Shown piece by piece: positions 20,121-28,978 of a DNA stretch of 51,183 bases. Both the position numbers and the translations under genes were made by a program. Source of the DNA: Pleurocapsa sp. CCALA 161. GTDB lineage: Bacteria > Cyanobacteriota > Cyanobacteriia > Cyanobacteriales > Xenococcaceae. How positions within the stretch are numbered: the first letter of the stretch is position 1; each line of letters starts with the position of its first letter. Below the pieces are notes generated by a model, which ran no database searches, was not told where the DNA came from, and saw only the letters and a program-made list of their open reading frames with translations. The stretch spans positions 6,738 through 57,920 of the forward strand of contig NZ_PVWF01000017.1 in the NCBI RefSeq assembly GCF_003003995.1, given 5' to 3'.

Positions 20121-20320
20121 AAAAGCTATAATAACTTTTATATTGGTTTATATGGTTATAGTTGGCTCAATTTTTACTTTACTCTTTCGGAAAAAATAAC
20201 TCAATTAATGAATTTATCTCCTAATAAACGCCCATTTTATCAACGAGGTCAGAAAGCCATGGTACTGATCCTGTCTGCTTTCTAGCTACTATGGTCGCCC
20301 CGCTAGGACAAAGATTAAGA
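20121..20320. other. unidentified remnant between IS630 relic and cupin-globin gene
   Basis: About 200 bp with no intact gene. One plus-strand frame reads SWLNFYFTLSEKITQLMN and then NKRPFYQRGQKAMVLILSAF before a stop; the next frame continues ATMVAPLGQRLRLRS. This looks like the C-terminal end of a frameshifted protein gene that I do not recognise. Confidence 0.35.
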
Positions 20321-21100
20321 TTACGGAGCATTTTGATATATTTGTTGTTCTCGATTAATAAACACCCCAGCTAAAGCTTGATAGGCTTCAGCCCAAGCTG
20401 TCATCACTTCTTCGGTTGCTGCATCTTCCAACACATCTTTAATTGCCTGTAACAAACATTCTCCCACTATTGGATACTGCTCTGGTAAAACATGAGTTTG
20501 CACGTGACGATGGGCGATCTTATCTACCATTGCTTGTAAGGTTTCTAAATCGTCGATATGGGTAGCGTAACTATAAACAGCAGTAGCAAGTTTGGCAGGT
20601 TGAGTACCGTTAGCCTGTGCAGCCATATCGAACTGTGCTTTTACTTCTGGATGGGTGTCAAACATAATTTCGTACATCCGAGTAGTAATGGTTTTACCAT
20701 GTTGTTTAATTACGGGGGCGGTAGATTTAACGATATCTATAGTTTTCTGGCTAACTCCCTTCTTCGCTGGAAGATGTTCGGAAAAAGCTAGGGTAAATGC
20801 CAGATTTTCTTTCGCTTGTACCGCATGAGGCGCGTTTGCTGCTATGAACACAAATACTCCTGGGGCTAAAGCAATATCTTTTCCTTCTAAATTGAGATTT
20901 CCCGAACCTTCAATTACAGTTACGATCGCGTTACGAGTAGAACTATGTTCGTCGATGTTCGTACCTGCTGCCAAACAGAATAAGCTGTATTGGCTATTGT
21001 TATCCTTGAATAAAACTTTACTATTAATACCATTGGCGGGATATTCAATTAAATCCTGTAATGTAGCGTTAAAAGAATTATTGGGTGTTGCGACTATCAT
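20321..21100 (-). CDS. cupin-globin fusion protein
   Basis: It has 259 residues. About 1-110 is a cupin: EHSSTRNAIVTVIEGSG then PGVFVFIAANAPHAV, with likely metal ligands His52, Glu64 and His92. About 116-256 is a globin most like the haem domain of flavohaemoglobin: B10 Tyr143 (MYEIMF), E7 Gln167 (NGTQPAKL), proximal His199 (IAHRHV), and the end FINREQQIY. The FAD/NAD reductase part of flavohaemoglobin is absent. NO dioxygenase or oxygen/peroxide chemistry is possible, but an external reductase would be needed. Ribosome site AAGGAG before the ATG. It is 51 bp behind a methyltransferase gene, likely one operon. I do not recall this architecture as a described enzyme. Confidence 0.85.
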   Translation of the reverse strand: MIVATPNNSFNATLQDLIEYPANGINSKVLFKDNNSQYSLFCLAAGTNIDEHSSTRNAIVTVIEGSGNLNLEGKDIALAPGVFVFIAANAPHAVQAKENLAFTLAFSEHLPAKKGVSQKTIDIVKSTAPVIKQHGKTITTRMYEIMFDTHPEVKAQFDMAAQANGTQPAKLATAVYSYATHIDDLETLQAMVDKIAHRHVQTHVLPEQYPIVGECLLQAIKDVLEDAATEEVMTAWAEAYQALAGVFINREQQIYQNAP

Positions 21101-21151
21101 AATTTTCTCCTTGTTGTTTATTTGTTTGTAAAGGCGAATGGTTATTCGCCC

Positions 21152-21925
21152 CTAGGTAATTGACGACGTAAAAACGATATAACCGATGTTTTTTCCCTGT
21201 TGTTGAAAACTACGGCGCATTTGTAATACTCTGTGACGCAGATTAGGTTTAGTTAAAACATTCGAGATAATTTTGACTGTTCCTAATAAACCTTCATCCC
21301 TTATCATCTGACTTAGATCGAGTAATCCCATCTTTCCTGTTTGCTGTTGCTGTATAGTTAAACCAGCATCTTTACAGGCTGTTGACCATTCCGAGACAGT
21401 TAAAGGATTAGCGTTGACACGAATAGACCTAGATAAGCTTTGACGCACTTCTGTTTTATTGTCACGGACAAGCATTTCATGAGAAAGAAACTTCCCCCCT
21501 GGTTTCAAGCAGTCTTTAATTCCCGATAAAATTTTGGCTTTTGCTGCATCCGACTGCATGGTGAGAATTGCTTCAGCTAAAACATAATCAAACTTGTCTG
21601 TAATTTTATCTAACTGAAAGATATCCCCTTCAATAATTGTTACTCGGTCTGATAATCCCGCAGCTTTAATATTTTCCTTCGCTTTAGCTACGCTATCTGG
21701 ATTCTTTTCAATTCCTACTACAGAGACGTTAAATCTTTGGGCTATAGCGATCGCACTTTTACCAAAGCTTGCTGCTAATTCTAATACCGTTTCTCCTGGT
21801 TGAAAATTAGCCCAAGTAAATAGTTGTTCTGTGGCTGCTTTTCCTCCAGGGCGCAGAATTTTTTTTCCTGCTGCTGCCAAGACTTGATGACCAGGTGCAG
21901 TGGCAAAATTAAGAGTAGTTGTCAT
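21152..21925 (-). CDS. class I SAM-dependent methyltransferase
   Basis: It has 257 residues with the Rossmann SAM fold: motif I VLELAASFGKSAIAIAQ (a diverged ExGxG), acidic loop VVGIEKNPDSV, motif with GDIFQL, and FDYVLAEAIL, followed by LKPGGKFLSHEMLV. Small-molecule methyltransferase type; substrate unknown. It opens the probable two-gene operon with the cupin-globin. A 19-bp element shared with one other promoter in the window lies 52 bp upstream. Confidence 0.8.
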   Translation of the reverse strand: MTTTLNFATAPGHQVLAAAGKKILRPGGKAATEQLFTWANFQPGETVLELAASFGKSAIAIAQRFNVSVVGIEKNPDSVAKAKENIKAAGLSDRVTIIEGDIFQLDKITDKFDYVLAEAILTMQSDAAKAKILSGIKDCLKPGGKFLSHEMLVRDNKTEVRQSLSRSIRVNANPLTVSEWSTACKDAGLTIQQQQTGKMGLLDLSQMIRDEGLLGTVKIISNVLTKPNLRHRVLQMRRSFQQQGKNIGYIVFTSSIT

Positions 21926-21976
21926 GAGAGAAGATCCAAACTCGATACTCTTACTCTGACATTAAATTTCAGTCCC

Positions 21977-21995
21977 GTCTTTGAGGTAGCTCATA
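21977..21995. promoter_or_regulatory. shared 19-bp element upstream of the methyltransferase-globin operon
   Basis: GTCTTTGAGGTAGCTCATA. The same element with one mismatch is at 39996-40014, also upstream of a minus-strand gene. Its TTTGAG half matches the first half of the 20-bp direct-repeat box found eight times elsewhere; a second TTTGAGGA follows at 21996. Candidate operator. Confidence 0.55.
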
Positions 21996-22090
21996 TTTGA
22001 GGATAGATTTTTATTTAAAACCATCAATCGCAGGTTACGGTAATTCTTTAAAAAAGTAAAAAAGTAGGCAAAACTTTTTTAAATAAAAGT

Positions 22091-22579
22091 TTACAGCCAA
22101 TGTTTGGGATAAGGTCTACCCTCAACTAAATTATTAAAAATTACAGTAACTAAAACGATAATAATGGACCCCCCCAAGGCTGGAGTAAAAATAAAGTGCC
22201 AATCTGCATTACTCAAAACTCCAATTAATGCGACTGCTCCCGATGGTGGATGAACTGTCATAGTTAATTGCATTAATTTAATGGTAGTAGCTACCGCCAG
22301 AGCCATGACCCAAGGTGCTGTACCAAATAAATATATTAAAATTACGCAAGTCAATGCACCTATTGTATTCCCCCCAATAACATTGCGTGGTTGAGCTAAA
22401 GGACTATCAGGAACAGCAAAGACTAATACCGCAGTTGCTCCAAAAGGTGCAGCAATTAAAGGATAAGAACTATAAACTGAAAGATAAGCTAAAACTGCGA
22501 TGCCGATAAAACTACCAACATAAGAAAGCAAAATATGTTGCCAGGAAAATTTTGGTTGATGTCTTCGGCTCTGTTGCAA
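22091..22579 (-). CDS. HPP family integral membrane protein
   Basis: It has 162 residues, mostly hydrophobic with four or five membrane segments. Family signatures are APFGATAVLVFAVPDSPLAQPRN and MTVHPPSGAVALIGV (the HPP motif). Some HPP proteins of cyanobacteria and chloroplasts act in nitrite uptake, so anion transport is possible. It is near a ClC channel and a Crp-family regulator, but about 470 bp separate it from clc. Confidence 0.85.
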   Translation of the reverse strand: MQQSRRHQPKFSWQHILLSYVGSFIGIAVLAYLSVYSSYPLIAAPFGATAVLVFAVPDSPLAQPRNVIGGNTIGALTCVILIYLFGTAPWVMALAVATTIKLMQLTMTVHPPSGAVALIGVLSNADWHFIFTPALGGSIIIVLVTVIFNNLVEGRPYPKHWL

Positions 22580-22719
22580 AACATAAAATTTACGCTTCCA
22601 ACGTCTTAGAAGACCCCGATTAGTCTTTTTTCGATAAGATTTTTTTTTACAGGATTATTTTTAAACAGCATTATTTAATTAATTGTTAAGGCGACTACGC
22701 ATCCGCAATCGTGGGTTAA

Positions 22720-22835
22720 GATAATCTCGATACAGGCAATTATTCGTTATTATCAATATATCATGACAAAAACGCATAAAGCGGTCAAAGATACAGATAT
22801 TTCAAATGACTTGCTTAACGTTTGCTTATAGATCC
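22720..22835. repeat. direct repeat, copy 1, flanking the ClC gene
   Basis: From about 22728 (ATCTCGATACAGGCA) to the phrase GCGTTTGCTTATAG-like end near 22831, this matches 24381-24490 with scattered, mostly transition differences. Both copies contain a 22-codon frame (22763-22831 and 24422-24490) ending LLNVCL or LLSVCL, but substitutions do not favour synonymous sites, so I do not call a gene. At 22750-22769 it holds TTATCA-N8-TGACAA. Confidence 0.6.
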
Positions 22836-23052
22836 CGAATGGCTTCTTTAGGCAAAAATATCCAGCATAATGACTTATTAAAACAGTATTTTGAAGTTTC
22901 AATTTCTGAGTTCGATAGAAGTTTGTTAAAAAAAGTATTAATTATAAGAACAATCAAGCACCTGCGACCATTGGTTAAAATGGCGTTGCTGAATCGAGGT
23001 ATAATATAAATAATTTTTTTAAAAAAAGAGCGCATTTCTTTTGAATCATACT

Positions 23053-24354
23053 TCAATCCATCAATGTTGAATTAAGTTCTCCAAAATCTCGACTACGCTG
23101 AGTTTTAATGATTGAGATTTGGCTGGTTAAAATAAAACTGACAAAACTAGAAATAGCAATAACGGGAAGCATTGCCGTACCCGAAAGCACGCTGAGAATA
23201 ATACTGGTACTGACTGGAGTTTTAGTCACTGCTACGTTTACTGCCGCCATCAGACAAACCATCGCTACTGTGGGATGAACTTGAGGTGCTGCTAAAGAGA
23301 CGGCATAACCAGCGTTAGCACCGATAAAAAACAAAGGGAAAATAAAGCCACCCAAAAAGCCAGAGTGAAGGGTGAAACTAATGGCAAACATTTTGGCTAT
23401 AACAATCGCTACTAATAAACCCACACTTAGAGAAGCTCCAGTTTTAATTACCGTGTGAATTTGTGCCTCGCTAAAAAATAGGGTTTGCGGAAAAGCAAAA
23501 GCAATCAGACCGATTGACAAACCACCTAAAGTTGCTAACAGAATTCGACGGTGTTCTAAAGGTTCGAGGAGTTTGCCAATCAGGCGAAAGATGACAATAA
23601 ACATCACTGCTAACCCAGCACCGATAGTGCCTAAAATCAAACCTTCAAATAAATTTTTTAGGGGGTAAAGGGGTGGAATTTCGTCAAAATGATAAACGGC
23701 ACCAATAGTCATACCGGTGTTGAGTCGAAATACAGCAAAAGAAAAAATAGCAGCAATAATCGTTGGTGCGATCGCTTCAAAATACTCCAAACCCCGACGG
23801 TGAGGAATTTCAAGGGCAAACAGCGCGCCACCAATTGGTGCGCCAAAAAAAGCTCCTAAAGCAGCACTCATACCGCAAAAAGTTAAAATTCGGACTGAAG
23901 AATTGGTTAGTTTTAATTTATCTCCCAGCCAACTTCCTAAACTACCATTGACTTGAACCAAGGGTGCTTCAGGACCGGCACTGCCTCCAGAAGTAATGGC
24001 AATTAGAGAAGCAATAACCATCGCAGGGCTTTTACGAATATCGATTCTGCCTGGACTATGAATCTTATCGACAACGTGAGTCATTTCCCCAGGAAGACCA
24101 AAAAAGTAAAGAGTCAAACCGACAAAAAAACCACCAACTGTAGTGGCAATCCAGACATAGTTACTGGTAGGAAGCCAGCTAGGAAATAATGCTTCAACCA
24201 TTTCTGGTAACCTATCCCACATACCGTGCATCATAGCTTCCAGTACGAAGTAGTAGATAGTGGCGACCATCCCACCTGAAATCCCAATGACTACCGCACA
24301 AAAAATTAGCCGTGAGTAAGTTAGGTGATTGCGATCGTATTTCTTTTGAATCAT
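23053..24354 (-). CDS. ClC family chloride channel / Cl-/H+ antiporter
   Basis: It has 433 residues with ten or more membrane helices. The selectivity/gating motif is GGSAGPEAPLVQVNGSLGS, in which the gating Glu is kept in a GPEAP variant of GxEGP; GAPIGGALFALE follows. No C-terminal CBS domains. It conducts or exchanges chloride or nitrate-like anions at the membrane. It starts 55 bp from a palindromic candidate operator and is divergent to a Crp/Fnr-family regulator. The 3' end and 5' start both carry CTTTTGAATCATACTT, part of a duplication around the gene. Confidence 0.9.
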   Translation of the reverse strand: MIQKKYDRNHLTYSRLIFCAVVIGISGGMVATIYYFVLEAMMHGMWDRLPEMVEALFPSWLPTSNYVWIATTVGGFFVGLTLYFFGLPGEMTHVVDKIHSPGRIDIRKSPAMVIASLIAITSGGSAGPEAPLVQVNGSLGSWLGDKLKLTNSSVRILTFCGMSAALGAFFGAPIGGALFALEIPHRRGLEYFEAIAPTIIAAIFSFAVFRLNTGMTIGAVYHFDEIPPLYPLKNLFEGLILGTIGAGLAVMFIVIFRLIGKLLEPLEHRRILLATLGGLSIGLIAFAFPQTLFFSEAQIHTVIKTGASLSVGLLVAIVIAKMFAISFTLHSGFLGGFIFPLFFIGANAGYAVSLAAPQVHPTVAMVCLMAAVNVAVTKTPVSTSIILSVLSGTAMLPVIAISSFVSFILTSQISIIKTQRSRDFGELNSTLMD

Positions 24355-24408
24355 ACTTTAATTCAGCAACGCCGTTAAAATGATCTCGATACAGGCATTT
24401 ATTTGTTG

Positions 24409-24428
24409 TTATCAACATATCATGATAA
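24409..24428. promoter_or_regulatory. palindrome TTATCA-N8-TGATAA between clc and the Crp-family gene
   Basis: A perfect 6-bp inverted repeat with an 8-bp centre, the geometry of Crp/Fnr/NtcA-type sites. It lies 55 bp upstream of clc and 127 bp upstream of the regulator gene. A one-mismatch copy is at 22750-22769 upstream of the HPP gene. It may be the binding site of the adjacent regulator (inference). It sits inside the second copy of the direct repeat (about 24381-24490). Confidence 0.5.
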
Positions 24429-24554
24429 AAGCGCATAAAGTATCCAGAGATACAGAAATATTTAATAACTTACTTAGCGTTTGCTTATAGGCTAAATTAA
24501 GCAAAGCAACATTTTCCGCATTCAAATAAATAAACTGGAACTATTTTCCAATTA

Positions 24555-25265
24555 ATGATTGTCAAAGGTTACTCCTCGGTCGCTCAATTACAACAGCTTT
24601 TAATTTTTCAAGATTTAGAGATCGCCCAATTAGAAAGTCTGGTTGGGTGCAGTTACGTAAGAGAATATCTGCCAGATGAAATAGTAATGCACGAAGGCGA
24701 TCGCCTCCCCCAACAACTGCATGGTTTAATTACGGGAAAACTAGAAATTAAAAAGACTGCCGACAATGGTAAAGAAACAATAGTGCGCCTTATTCCCCCT
24801 GGTGAACTTTTTGCTGCACCAGCCATTTTCGGTAATGGAATTGCCCCTGCAACCGTAATCGCTCAACTAGAGTCGCAAGTGTTAACTATCGATCGCCAAG
24901 CCTTATTACAGGTAATTTCTCAAGCGCCAGAAATTAGTTTGCGGATACTAGAAGTTTTTAACCAACGTCTACAACAACTTCACAATACAGTACACGGACT
25001 AATCTCCGAACGGGCAATGGTGCGTTTAGTCAGATTGCTTCAATATTATAGCGATCGCGATGGGACTTATTCTGTAGCCCAAGGCGATCGTTTAAATATT
25101 AAACTGCCTTACTATCAAATTGCACGCAGTATCGGTATCACCTATGAAGAATGCGTACGCCTGTTTAAAAAACTAAAGGGAATAGTGATTTACAAAAGAG
25201 GCGGAACAATTATTATTCAGGATTGGTCAAAATTAACAGCAGCCAGCAATTTGATAGGTAATTAA
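24555..25265 (+). CDS. Crp/Fnr family transcriptional regulator
   Basis: It has 236 residues. The N-terminal cyclic-nucleotide-binding-type beta roll runs from about 15 to 130 (LPDEIVMHEGDRLPQQLHGL, LIPPGELFAAPAIFGNG), followed by the long dimer helix and a winged helix-turn-helix (LPYYQIARSIGITYEECVRLFKKL). No N-terminal Cys cluster as in FNR and no haem-binding motif that I can see. The 3' end is 4 bp from the converging P-type ATPase gene. It probably controls its neighbours clc and HPP. Confidence 0.88.
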   Translation: MIVKGYSSVAQLQQLLIFQDLEIAQLESLVGCSYVREYLPDEIVMHEGDRLPQQLHGLITGKLEIKKTADNGKETIVRLIPPGELFAAPAIFGNGIAPATVIAQLESQVLTIDRQALLQVISQAPEISLRILEVFNQRLQQLHNTVHGLISERAMVRLVRLLQYYSDRDGTYSVAQGDRLNIKLPYYQIARSIGITYEECVRLFKKLKGIVIYKRGGTIIIQDWSKLTAASNLIGN

Positions 25266-25269
25266 CGGT

Positions 25270-28236
25270 TTACGCAGATTTGCGATCGCGCACCAAAAAA
25301 CGACCTAACTCTCCTATCCAAAGCACAAAGGAAGTAACCAGGGTAATAGCGAACCAATCAATTAGAGATAGAGGAACAGTACGGAAGACGCTACCGCCAA
25401 GCTGGACAATGAGAATTTGTCCGACTAGAATAATAGTTGCGATCGCTATAAAGCTAGGATTATGAATTAAGCCAGTAAAAGCAGAACGATTTGAACCTAA
25501 ACAACGAGCGTTGAACATATTCCAAAACTGCAACATCACAAAGGTAGTAAAGAATAGAGTCAGTTCGTAAATCGTTGCTTCTCCATTTCGATCGAGATAC
25601 AAGAGAAATCCTGTCAGAATAAACAGAAAACTCAACCCAGCGAGCGCAATATGACGCAACATTTCTGGCGTAATAATAAAAGCTTCGGGATTACGGGGAG
25701 TTCTGGTTATTACTTCAGGGTTTGGTGATTCGGTGGCTAAAGCCAGCGCAGCAAAGGTGTCCATGATTAAATTGACCCAAAGCATTTGGATAATGGTTAG
25801 AGGTATCGCTACGCCGATGAATGGCCCTAAGAAAACTATGCCCAAAGCAGCAACGTTAATAGTTAACTGAAAAAGAATGAATCGTTGGATGTTTTCGTAA
25901 AGAGAACGTCCCCAAATCACCGCATTGATAATACTACCGAAAGAGTCGTCTAATAAGACAATATCACTGGCTTCAAGAGCGATCGCCGTACCGCTACCCA
26001 TCGCCAGTCCTACCTGTGCCTGTTTGAGTGCAGCAGCATCATTTGTACCGTCTCCCGTTACCGCCACTACTTCGTCATTAGCTTGTAATAGCTTAACTAA
26101 ACGTAATTTATCTAGAGGACGGGCGCGGGCTAATACTTTTAGTTCGACCGCAGCGATTTTAGCTTGTTCGTCGTCGAGTTGACTAAATTGTTGTCCCGTT
26201 AAATAAGTATATTGTTGGTGTCGATCCGCATCTGTTACCAAACCCATCTGAGTGGCAATTTCTCGTGCGGTTTCGAGATTATCCCCCGTGACCATTTTGA
26301 TTTCAATGCCTCCTTTAAGACAAGTTGCGATCGCCTCTGGGACTTCAGTACGTATGGGGTCTTGAATAGCTACAAAGCCTAACCAGATTAGGTTGGTGGC
26401 TAATTTATTGAGATTATCTATCTGTTCTGGTGCATCGTGGTAAGCAAAACCCAGAGTACGCATTCCTCGACGTTGATAAACTTGAAGTTCAGCAGCAATT
26501 TCTGCTTGGTTTGTTAGGGGTTTTAATCCTGTAGTAGTTAGAATTTGAGTACAGCGAGCGAGAATTATTTCTGGCGCACCTTTAAGATAAAAAACCTTGC
26601 TTTGAGTAACTGCCGACTTACCTAAAGTACCCATGTATTTTTGCTGAGTTGAAAAAGGCATTTGGGCTTCAATTTCAAAGTCGCTACGGTAGGGAATGTA
26701 GTCAAGCTTTTGGCTTTCTAACCAAAGTAGTAATGCACCTTCAGTCGCGTTACCAATGGGACGAATCTCCCCGTCAGGTTTTTTTTCCAAATCGGCGGTA
26801 CTGTTAACGGCAATCGCCTCGGCAATTAATTTTTGAGCATCATGATGTAAGGGTAACACCGAAGCATCGAGACTGAGAAAATGAGCTTTTTTGACTCGCA
26901 TTTGATTTTGAGTTAGAGTACCAGTTTTATCGGAACAGATAACCGTTGCTGCGCCAATAGTTTCACAAGCGTGCATCTGACGCACTAAATTGTTGTCAGC
27001 AGCCATTTTCCTCATGCTATATGCCAAAGAAAGGGTAACGCTCATTGCCAAGCCTTCGGGTACTGCCACGACAATGAGCGTTACTGCGATCATGAAATAT
27101 TGCAGCAGTGCGCTGGCAAAATCACTTGGCAACCAATTATTTAAAGAACTTGGCAGTAAGTCTACAAAATAACCCCAACCAACTCCTATCATCAAAATGA
27201 TCGATCCCATCGCTGTAGCTTTTAACCAAGCAGCTACACCACCAGCCTCTAACCATTCTGGAACTTTCTGTTCTTTGCCAGCTAATTCAAAACCATCATA
27301 GACAACTGGCAACCATACGGGAGACAAAGCAACCAAGACACTGGCAATGGACAAGCCAAAACAATACCATTGGGCAATGGTTAAACTATATTCCCCAATG
27401 AAAAAGCCTCTAAATAGCAGTGCGCTAAAAGTCAGGCTGGCAAATGCTAAACCGATAACACCAATTAGTTTACTTAGTTTTTCTAACTGAAGATTAAGTG
27501 GCGTAATTGTTTTGTTATCTACTACAGCTACAGCGATCGCTAGCTTGCCGATTTCAGTGCGATCGCCAACAGCCGTAACCTCGATAAAAGCGTGTCCACC
27601 TTCAACTAAAGTGCTGCGATAAACTTTGTCGGCGGGATAGGTTTGGCAGTCGATTACCTCGTCTTGTGCTTCGGCTTGACAACATTTTTTAACGGCTTCA
27701 GATTCCCCAGTAATCTTAGATTGGTCGATATAAAAAGCGACTTCTTCTAAGACAACGCCATCTGCTGGAACTTCTTCTCCTTGTTCGAGATAGATAATGT
27801 CTCCTACTACCAAATCTTGACGGGGAACAGTGGTAAAGTTGCGATCAGCTTCGCTGGTGCGCCCCGCGCAATCGCGAATTACTTTGACCCGAATGGTATC
27901 GTATACCTGATTGAGAACGTCAAACTCTTTCTCCGCTTGGTACTCATTAATAAACGCTAGGGTAGTTGCTATTAAAATCGCGACAATAATGCCAATACCT
28001 TCAATATAATCTCCCTCCACTACGCCTACAGCGATCGCTAAAATTGCTGCGATCGCTAAAATTTGAATTACAGGATCGTCAAATTTGGCTAAAAATAATT
28101 TCCACGCTGGTTCTCGTTCGGGAGGTTGGAGAATATTTGCACCGTATTGCTGGCGGTTATGTTCTACTTGTTGAGATGTCAGTCCTCGATATGGTAAGCG
28201 ATCGTGAGGATTGACTTTTTTCGTTGGTATTTGCAT
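25270..28236 (-). CDS. calcium-transporting type P-type ATPase
   Basis: It has 988 residues, type IIA/IIB layout: N-terminal cation ATPase domain, VPADGVVL and TGES actuator motif (KITGESEAV), PEGLAMSVTLSLAYSM in M4, phosphorylation site CSDKTGTLTQNQ, KGAPE nucleotide site, GDGTNDAAAL hinge and six C-terminal helices. The PEGL motif and lack of an N-terminal metal-binding Cys domain favour Ca2+ efflux, though Na+/K+ types are related. A direct-repeat box is 100 bp upstream (28336-28355). Confidence 0.9.
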   Translation of the reverse strand: MQIPTKKVNPHDRLPYRGLTSQQVEHNRQQYGANILQPPEREPAWKLFLAKFDDPVIQILAIAAILAIAVGVVEGDYIEGIGIIVAILIATTLAFINEYQAEKEFDVLNQVYDTIRVKVIRDCAGRTSEADRNFTTVPRQDLVVGDIIYLEQGEEVPADGVVLEEVAFYIDQSKITGESEAVKKCCQAEAQDEVIDCQTYPADKVYRSTLVEGGHAFIEVTAVGDRTEIGKLAIAVAVVDNKTITPLNLQLEKLSKLIGVIGLAFASLTFSALLFRGFFIGEYSLTIAQWYCFGLSIASVLVALSPVWLPVVYDGFELAGKEQKVPEWLEAGGVAAWLKATAMGSIILMIGVGWGYFVDLLPSSLNNWLPSDFASALLQYFMIAVTLIVVAVPEGLAMSVTLSLAYSMRKMAADNNLVRQMHACETIGAATVICSDKTGTLTQNQMRVKKAHFLSLDASVLPLHHDAQKLIAEAIAVNSTADLEKKPDGEIRPIGNATEGALLLWLESQKLDYIPYRSDFEIEAQMPFSTQQKYMGTLGKSAVTQSKVFYLKGAPEIILARCTQILTTTGLKPLTNQAEIAAELQVYQRRGMRTLGFAYHDAPEQIDNLNKLATNLIWLGFVAIQDPIRTEVPEAIATCLKGGIEIKMVTGDNLETAREIATQMGLVTDADRHQQYTYLTGQQFSQLDDEQAKIAAVELKVLARARPLDKLRLVKLLQANDEVVAVTGDGTNDAAALKQAQVGLAMGSGTAIALEASDIVLLDDSFGSIINAVIWGRSLYENIQRFILFQLTINVAALGIVFLGPFIGVAIPLTIIQMLWVNLIMDTFAALALATESPNPEVITRTPRNPEAFIITPEMLRHIALAGLSFLFILTGFLLYLDRNGEATIYELTLFFTTFVMLQFWNMFNARCLGSNRSAFTGLIHNPSFIAIATIILVGQILIVQLGGSVFRTVPLSLIDWFAITLVTSFVLWIGELGRFLVRDRKSA

Positions 28237-28335
28237 CTAATTTTAGGATATCTAAACTACTTATCGACAAGCTGCTAACTATTACAGTGAGGCGATCGAG
28301 CATTTCTAATAGTAGTTATCAAGATAGTTCGTAAG

Positions 28336-28355
28336 TTTGAAGAAGTTATGAGGAT
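28336..28355 (+). promoter_or_regulatory. TGAGGAA direct-repeat box, P-ATPase promoter
   Basis: TTTGAAGAAGTTATGAGGAT; 16 of 20 positions match the commonest form. It starts 100 bp upstream of the minus-strand ATPase gene and lies on the opposite strand to it. Confidence 0.6.
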
Positions 28356-28439
28356 TTTTATTAACTTTGTGATTACTTGAGTATTGTTTATGTAGTTTTA
28401 GCAGTATACCCTGAGAATACTTCAACCTGAAGCCTATTT

Positions 28440-28459
28440 TTCTTCATAAGTTCCTCAAA
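28440..28459 (-). promoter_or_regulatory. TGAGGAA direct-repeat box, DUF1830 gene promoter
   Basis: Read on the minus strand: TTTGAGGAACTTATGAAGAA, 19 of 20 to the commonest form. It is 207 bp upstream of the plus-strand DUF1830 gene and on the opposite strand to it. With the box at 28336 it makes the 429-bp spacer 28237-28665 a divergent control region; no gene or RNA is seen in that spacer. Confidence 0.65.
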
Positions 28460-28665
28460 TTTCCGCTGTAATCTTAAAAACTAAATAGGGCAGTTATTTA
28501 GGAGCAGTTATTTAGCAAATATAAGCCAATGGGCAACAAATAGAGGTTCTCAGACTGATGAAAAGTTTTCTGGGCAATTAACAACAATACTCTAGACAAT
28601 TTTTGTATAGTGCAGCATCAACATTAAATCCTGCGATTAATTGGTAAGTACAACGGTAAAACAAA

Positions 28666-28929
28666 ATGAATATCAACAGTCAAATTACCAAAAATATCAC
28701 AAACGAGCTTGAGGAAAAAACCCTATGCGCTTATCAAAACTTGAGTAGCCATTGGCAAATAGTTAAAATTACCAATCTACCCAATTACTATTGGGAAAAG
28801 GCTGTTTTACCTGGTCAAAAAATTATTTTCATTACGTCTATCAAAGCCATCTTAAAAATTTTCTCGGCTGAGAACATTACGGCAGTATTGATAGATAACA
28901 TTCCCTGTCATCAGCTAAAAATAAATTAA
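28666..28929 (+). CDS. DUF1830 domain protein
   Basis: It has 87 residues. The core LCAYQNLSSHWQIVKITNLPNYYWEKAVLPGQKI, whose key part is ITNLPNYYWEKAVLPGQ, and the ending IDNIPCHQLKIN match the small cyanobacterial DUF1830 family; function unknown. Soluble, no signal peptide. Preceded by a direct-repeat box and followed 49 bp later by another small gene. Confidence 0.8.
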   Translation: MNINSQITKNITNELEEKTLCAYQNLSSHWQIVKITNLPNYYWEKAVLPGQKIIFITSIKAILKIFSAENITAVLIDNIPCHQLKIN

Positions 28930-28978
28930 GCATTACTAAGATCGATTGACTATAAAATAACCAATTTAATTTTGCAAA

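Noticed and set aside
22826-23056. 76-codon minus-strand frame beside clc sharing KYDSKE with a frame upstream of clc
   Set aside because: The shared residues come from the duplicated DNA around the start of clc; no family resemblance or ribosome site.
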